Assembly: GCA_910584195.1 (NCBI GenBank)
Contig: CAJTYV010000069.1
Coordinates: 1 to 7,370, forward strand
Direction: 5' to 3'
Length of the DNA stretch: 7,370 nt
DNA from: an uncultured Ruminococcus sp.
GTDB taxonomy: Bacteria > Bacillota > Clostridia > Oscillospirales > Ruminococcaceae
Part shown: one piece after another, positions 4,366 through 7,370 of the stretch
Layout: each line of letters opens with the position of its first letter
Position numbering within the stretch: position 1 is the first letter of the stretch
Notes under the pieces: generated by a model
The model's input: only the letters and a program-made list of their open reading frames with translations
What the model was told of the DNA's origin: nothing
The model's database searches: none
Made by a program: the position numbers and the translations under genes

Positions 4366-5991
4366 TCATCCCTTATTTTTTGTTCTGAATTCATCCGGCA
4401 GATCATCCGACCAGGGAAGCAGCCGATTAAGCTCTTCCGGCTTCGGGAAAGGCCCCATCTGTCTCAGCTGGTCCAGTACGTATGTCAGGTATACATACGG
4501 TTTCAGACCATTCAGGAGTGCCGTCTCCGTGATGCTGTATACGACGGCACTGGCATCTGCTCCCCGAATGCTTTTTGCAAAAAGCCAGTTCCGGCGTCCC
4601 ACAGCGAAATTCTTGATTGCTCGTTCGGCACTGTTGTTGTCTATGCTCAGGCGCCCGTCTTCCAGATACCGGCGCAGAAATGCCTCCTGGTTCAGGGTAT
4701 ATAAAATGGCATCACCAATAAGGGAAGACCTGTCCACAGAATCTTCCATCGAATGCAGCCATTCAAACAGTGCGTCCACAACGGGACGGGACTGTTTCTG
4801 TCGCTCTTCATACCGTTCTTCCGGTGTTTTGTTTTTGATCAGCTCCTCGACTTTGTACAGGATCCCAATCCGTGTCATCGCCTGGTATGCAACGGTTTCT
4901 TTCAGCTGCTCCTTTGTGAAATCCTTTTTCAGTGCTGTGAGGGCTGCATCAAAACGGCGTCTTGCATGGGTAAGGCATCCGGTCACGGTGATGGAATCGT
5001 CCAGACCGTGGTATGCCTGGTAACCGTCGCAGGTCAGGTATCCATGAAACCGGCCGTCAAGGAACTTCACCGGATGGTATCCCGCCCGGGTCCTCTCGTA
5101 ATCGAAGAGCGCCATCTGCGGGGAACCGCTGTATTCATCCGTAAGATATACCCACATCCAGTTCTGGGTGGAACCCTTCTGGTCCGGTTCGCCAATCACC
5201 TGTATCCGCGTCTCGTCACAGTGGATGTACCGGCTTTTGAGGAATTCCTCTTTCATCCGGCCATACAGCAGCTTCAGGTAACGGTCCGCACAGCTGATGA
5301 TCCAGTTGGCCATGGTTTTTGTGGAAAGGTTCAGGCCATACCGGGCGAATTCCCGTTCCTGTCTCGCCAGAGGCATCCCGTTGACATACTTGGCATTCAT
5401 AATTCCGGCTATCAGGGACGGTGTTGCAATACTTCCCTTAATCAGAGGCGGTATCTTTTCCGGACGCTTCATGGAACCGCATTCCGGACAGCTGTATACA
5501 TAGGTCACTTCTTCCACAACCTCGAATCTTACTGGAACAAACTTCAGGCGCTTTACTGTCTCTTTCGTAACAACCTTATACTTCTTTCCGCAGTCCGGAC
5601 AGGAACGGTCTTCCCCGGTCAGCCTGTATTCAAGAGTTCCGCTGACTTTGAAGCCTGAAAGATCCTCTTCCTTCTTTCCTGCGCGTTTTTCTCGCTTATA
5701 CGATGAAGAATGGATTTCCTCAAAGAAGGCTTCTTCTGTCTCTGGGTCAGCGGATGCCTCTGCCTCATTGAACATCTCCAGCTGCTCATACCCATCTGCA
5801 TATTTTTCACTGGAGGAACCAAACCTCTTCCTCTGCGCAAGCGCAGGAAAAAGGCACTGGCAGCATGTAGAAATATGGCTCGAAAACAGCATGCTTTTCG
5901 TATTTTCTGCGAATTGACGCCTAGTTTTGCACCACAATTTGGGAATGGCGTTCCTTGAAATCATCTTTCTGGTCCAAGGAAAGCCCGTCAC
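4366..5991 (-). pseudogene. tnpC: IS66 transposase TnpC, core intact, N-terminus aberrant
   Basis: The open frame has 541 codons. From residue 51 (LAQRKRFGSSSEKYADGYEQ, near 5841) to the end it is a standard IS66 TnpC: a zinc-binding region with CPDCG (131-135) and CPECG (168-172), the DDE catalytic domain with D259 in HCDETR, D322 in TCDGYQAY and E456 in NNSAERAIKNFAVGRRNW, and the short C-terminal domain ending near LPWSDDLPDEF. It should catalyse transposition of the element. The first 50 residues are unlike the family. The ATG at 5991 lies inside tnpB out of frame, and the usual leucine-rich N-terminal helix is missing. The first better-placed ATG is 5892 (508 codons), with no good Shine-Dalgarno. 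A small deletion or frame change around 5850-5920 probably removed the real start. Whether a shortened protein works is unknown. Confidence 0.75.
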
Positions 5992-6141
5992 ACAACCAGC
6001 GCATTTCTTTCAGTGTCACCTGGCAGAGTTCATCCGAGGTGTCCGGCCAGTGAAAAGCATCACGGTCAAGTCGTTTCATCAGAATCCGAATCCGTCCCAT
6101 TGGAGAATCTTGATGAAGGTACGCCGGCAGTTGCAGAATGC
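5921..6141 (-). pseudogene. tnpB: IS66 TnpB remnant, truncated and frameshifted
   Basis: The frame ending at TAG 5921 encodes LMKRLDRDAFHWPDTSDELC then LKEMRWLCDGLSLDQKD, the conserved C-terminal half of TnpB (IS66 Orf2, an accessory protein of unclear function needed for transposition). Just upstream the homology continues in another frame as FCNCRRTFIKILQWDGFGF, ending in two stops at 6081-6076, which shows a one-base-type frameshift near 6082-6095. The first half of TnpB (about 45-50 residues) is missing, deleted at the join with tnpA near 6141. It cannot make a normal TnpB. Confidence 0.75.
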
Positions 6142-6391
6142 ACCAGGCCAAGCATTTTCTTTCAAAGTCCTTATCAGCACCTGGAACAACTCCGGAGGAC
6201 AGGACGGAGCCGCCTCAATCCGGATGTATCCTGAAATAAGGAGGCGGACTGCTGCGGTTCCAGTAGGTCATTATCGAAACAGGTATCTGCTGTTCTGTAC
6301 ACCAGTCCCGACAGGTCTGTCCGCTGGATCGGAACTCCCGAATCCGTTCGGACCAGAGCCTGGCCTTTTCCCCAATTTTCTCCTTGCTAGT
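6142..6391 (-). pseudogene. tnpA: IS66 TnpA remnant with internal deletion
   Basis: From about 6391 the minus strand reads SKEKIGEKARLWSERIREFR, then SSGQTCRDWCTEQQIPVS and MTYWNR, the N-terminal helix-turn-helix-like region of IS66 Orf1 (TnpA). After YWNR the frame becomes SSPPPYFRIHPD and stops at 6215. In another frame GYIRIEAAPSCPPELFQVLI and RTLKEN, typical of the TnpA C-terminus, follow immediately. The middle of the gene is therefore deleted with a frame change. The start codon is also missing: the codons before SKEK lead into DNA flanking the nucleotidyltransferase gene. The C-terminal piece is fused in frame to the tnpB remnant. Confidence 0.7.
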
Positions 6392-6404
6392 ACCATGGCA
6401 TATA

Positions 6405-7067
6405 TCATCTTAATAGCGCATTCTGACACCAATTAAACAATAGTAAAAAGGCTCTATCGAAATCATAATCAATATGGTCTTGTAATGATATACTCAATTC
6501 CAAAACAAGTTTATCCTCGTCTTGTACGCATTCAAGCAATTCCCGTTTTGTTGGAATAAAATTACCACTACTTAGATAATACAAATGTTGCACAATGAAA
6601 AAAACTGATTTACAAGTTATCGGCAACTTTATAACATTATACTCCCTGTCGGCGTGTATATAGCGGTGACAAATTTCGTGATATAGATTATTCAAACTTA
6701 ATTTTACATAGTTTCTTTCATCTTCAATGGTGTATGCAGGAACAAGTTTTTTCAGTTCTCCGTAATAGTCTTTAGTCGTATTCAATAAATGGAATATTTC
6801 CAACGGATTCCAATGTTCTAAATCAGCCTTTCCACAAATAAAGCCACAGGATTTGTCAAAATTTCCTACGGAAACAAGTGCTTTTTGATAGGTTTCCAAA
6901 TCCTCAACCGAAAGATTGTCAATCACAGCCATAATATCAATATCACTGTTTTCCGTTTCTTCGTTACGAAGATAGCTGCCCTGTAATCCAATATACATCA
7001 GCCTTTCACCAAAAGCGTCTTTTAATAAAATTATTAATTCGTCAACATATTCATCTATTCTAAGCAT
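6405..7067 (-). CDS. Nucleotidyltransferase (polymerase-beta superfamily, aminoglycoside-nucleotidyltransferase-like)
   Basis: The 220-residue protein has the signature of this superfamily: LQGSYLRNEETENSDIDIMA at 28-47 gives G30-S31 followed by D42-x-D44, the two metal-binding aspartates; D82 in GKADLEHWNP is a candidate third acidic residue. The C-terminal half (about 115-220) is helical, with VFFIVQHLYYLSSGNFIPTK resembling the substrate-binding helical domain of such enzymes. The family transfers NMP from NTP to small molecules, including aminoglycosides, or to proteins. The substrate is not determined here. Its ATG at 7067 lies inside the last codons of the NUDIX gene (13-base overlap, different frame), so translation is probably coupled; a weak AGGAG lies 18 bases upstream. 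The natural promoter must be beyond the IS insertion, so expression now is doubtful. The ORF itself looks complete. Confidence 0.75.
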   Translation of the reverse strand: MLRIDEYVDELIILLKDAFGERLMYIGLQGSYLRNEETENSDIDIMAVIDNLSVEDLETYQKALVSVGNFDKSCGFICGKADLEHWNPLEIFHLLNTTKDYYGELKKLVPAYTIEDERNYVKLSLNNLYHEICHRYIHADREYNVIKLPITCKSVFFIVQHLYYLSSGNFIPTKRELLECVQDEDKLVLELSISLQDHIDYDFDRAFLLLFNWCQNALLR

Positions 7068-7318
7068 TCCGGATCACCTATCTCCTCATTTCCAAGATAT
7101 TTCATGTATTCTTTTCCCTCATGAAAATTCATTATCGGGCGGCGAAGTTTTGACGGGAACAACGGTAATTTATTTAACATAGACAAATCCAGCCAATCAA
7201 ACCCAACCTGATTAGTATCACCCTGAAGTGTTGCATATGGGGCATTACCCAAGTAATCACATAAAAATACTAAATCCATTCTGTGAAAACTCTCACCGTG
7301 AACCCCCTCTATAACAAA
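7055..7318 (-). pseudogene. NUDIX hydrolase C-terminal fragment, cut by an IS66-type end
   Basis: The frame is open from the IS boundary at 7319. It reads VHGESFHRMDLVFLCDYLGN, then QVGFDWLDLSMLNKLPLFPS and KLRRPIMNFHEGKEY, the part of a NUDIX protein that follows the catalytic box: a strand with HRMDLVFLCDY, the QVGFDWLDL strand, and the LFPSKLRRPI helix. The catalytic NUDIX box (GX5EX7REUXEEXGU) is absent because the upstream part is replaced by IS sequence. The apparent ATG at 7279 is an internal methionine. Intact NUDIX enzymes hydrolyse nucleoside-diphosphate-linked compounds; this fragment cannot. Its stop at 7055 overlaps the start of the nucleotidyltransferase gene, pointing to an original two-gene operon. 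Confidence 0.7.
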
Positions 7319-7370
7319 GTAAGTAGGTAATCATCCGTACCTTGACTTTCAAAAATAGCCACCTGTTTAT
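7319..7370 (-). mobile_element. End of a second IS66-family copy, continuing beyond the window
   Basis: From GTAAGTAGG at 7319 to the window edge the sequence equals the tnpC-side end of the first IS at 4301 with one mismatch, in the same orientation, and stops within the loop of the tnpC terminator. Its tnpC would run off the right edge on the minus strand. It interrupts the NUDIX gene. Confidence 0.8.

Larger units (their letters stand above)
4301..6391 (-). mobile_element. IS66-family insertion sequence, degenerate, outer end missing
   Basis: The element holds the three IS66 genes in order tnpA, tnpB, tnpC on the minus strand. Its tnpC-side end begins GTAAGTAGG at 4301, in keeping with the GTA-type ends of IS66 elements, and the same sequence recurs at 7319. 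The tnpA-side end is absent: recognisable tnpA sequence stops near 6391, 14 bases from the nucleotidyltransferase stop codon, and no inverted copy of the end is present. About 2.1 kb remains against roughly 2.5-2.7 kb for an intact element. Deletions in tnpA and at the tnpA/tnpB junction, plus a frameshift in tnpB, account for part of the loss. With one terminal repeat gone it cannot move by itself, and no target duplication can be checked. Confidence 0.8.

Noticed and set aside
3798..4406. Minus-strand frame of 202 codons as one gene
   Set aside because: Only the last 31 codons look like protein; the rest is antisense to the XRE and 4101-4298 fragments and crosses the IS66 end.
4753..5658. 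Plus-strand open frame of 301 codons
   Set aside because: Antisense to the conserved tnpC core; its residues are the complement of the DDE domain and show no independent protein pattern.
5927..6436. Plus-strand frame of 169 codons
   Set aside because: Antisense to the tnpA/tnpB remnants and crosses the IS-chromosome boundary.

Overview
The window reads as DNA from a Gram-positive anaerobe of the Clostridia, most likely a gut Lachnospiraceae/Ruminococcaceae-type bacterium. The reasons are AGGAGG-like ribosome binding sites, AT-rich sigma-A-like promoters, intrinsic terminators, and protein families typical of that group: a Crp/Fnr regulator beside a MATE pump, an APH-fold kinase, and an IS66-type element. 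The taxonomic call is an inference from style, not from a marker gene.

Left part (1-1490, minus strand): the left edge carries brxA (DUF1819), the first gene of a BREX phage-defence operon, with its own promoter and RBS. The operon runs off the window to the left. The gap after brxA holds a 36-nt hairpin and an RBS-like AAAGGAG that may belong to the next gene (brxB expected). Behind brxA is a Crp/Fnr-type regulator. It is divergent from a MATE efflux gene (1577-2219), and the 86-bp gap between them contains a perfect 16-bp palindrome and two overlapping promoters. The MATE gene is a pseudogene that has lost roughly its middle half and changed frame.

Middle part (2220-4300): a cluster of three stem-loops separates the MATE remnant from a convergent, apparently intact APH-fold small-molecule kinase (2589-3572, minus). 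This kinase is preceded by an extended -10 promoter, a 21-codon ORF with a strong Shine-Dalgarno, and a small hairpin just before its own RBS. Upstream lie fragments: an antisense coiled-coil C-terminus, an XRE-family HTH N-terminus, and an unrelated out-of-frame C-terminus.

Right part (4301-7370): a decayed IS66-family element on the minus strand has a nearly complete tnpC but frameshifted and deleted tnpB and tnpA. Its outer end is lost next to a nucleotidyltransferase gene (6405-7067, minus). That gene overlaps the 3' end of a NUDIX hydrolase, which is cut at 7319 by the same end of a second, directly oriented copy of the IS. The two IS ends match at 51 of 52 positions inside the window.

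Overall this looks like a variable accessory locus: a defence operon next to resistance-type genes (efflux pump, APH-fold kinase, nucleotidyltransferase, NUDIX), with repeated deletions and IS66 activity. The BREX system itself is a known type. The less ordinary parts are the hairpin in the brxA 3' gap, the Crp/Fnr-MATE promoter switch, and the leader ORF of the kinase.
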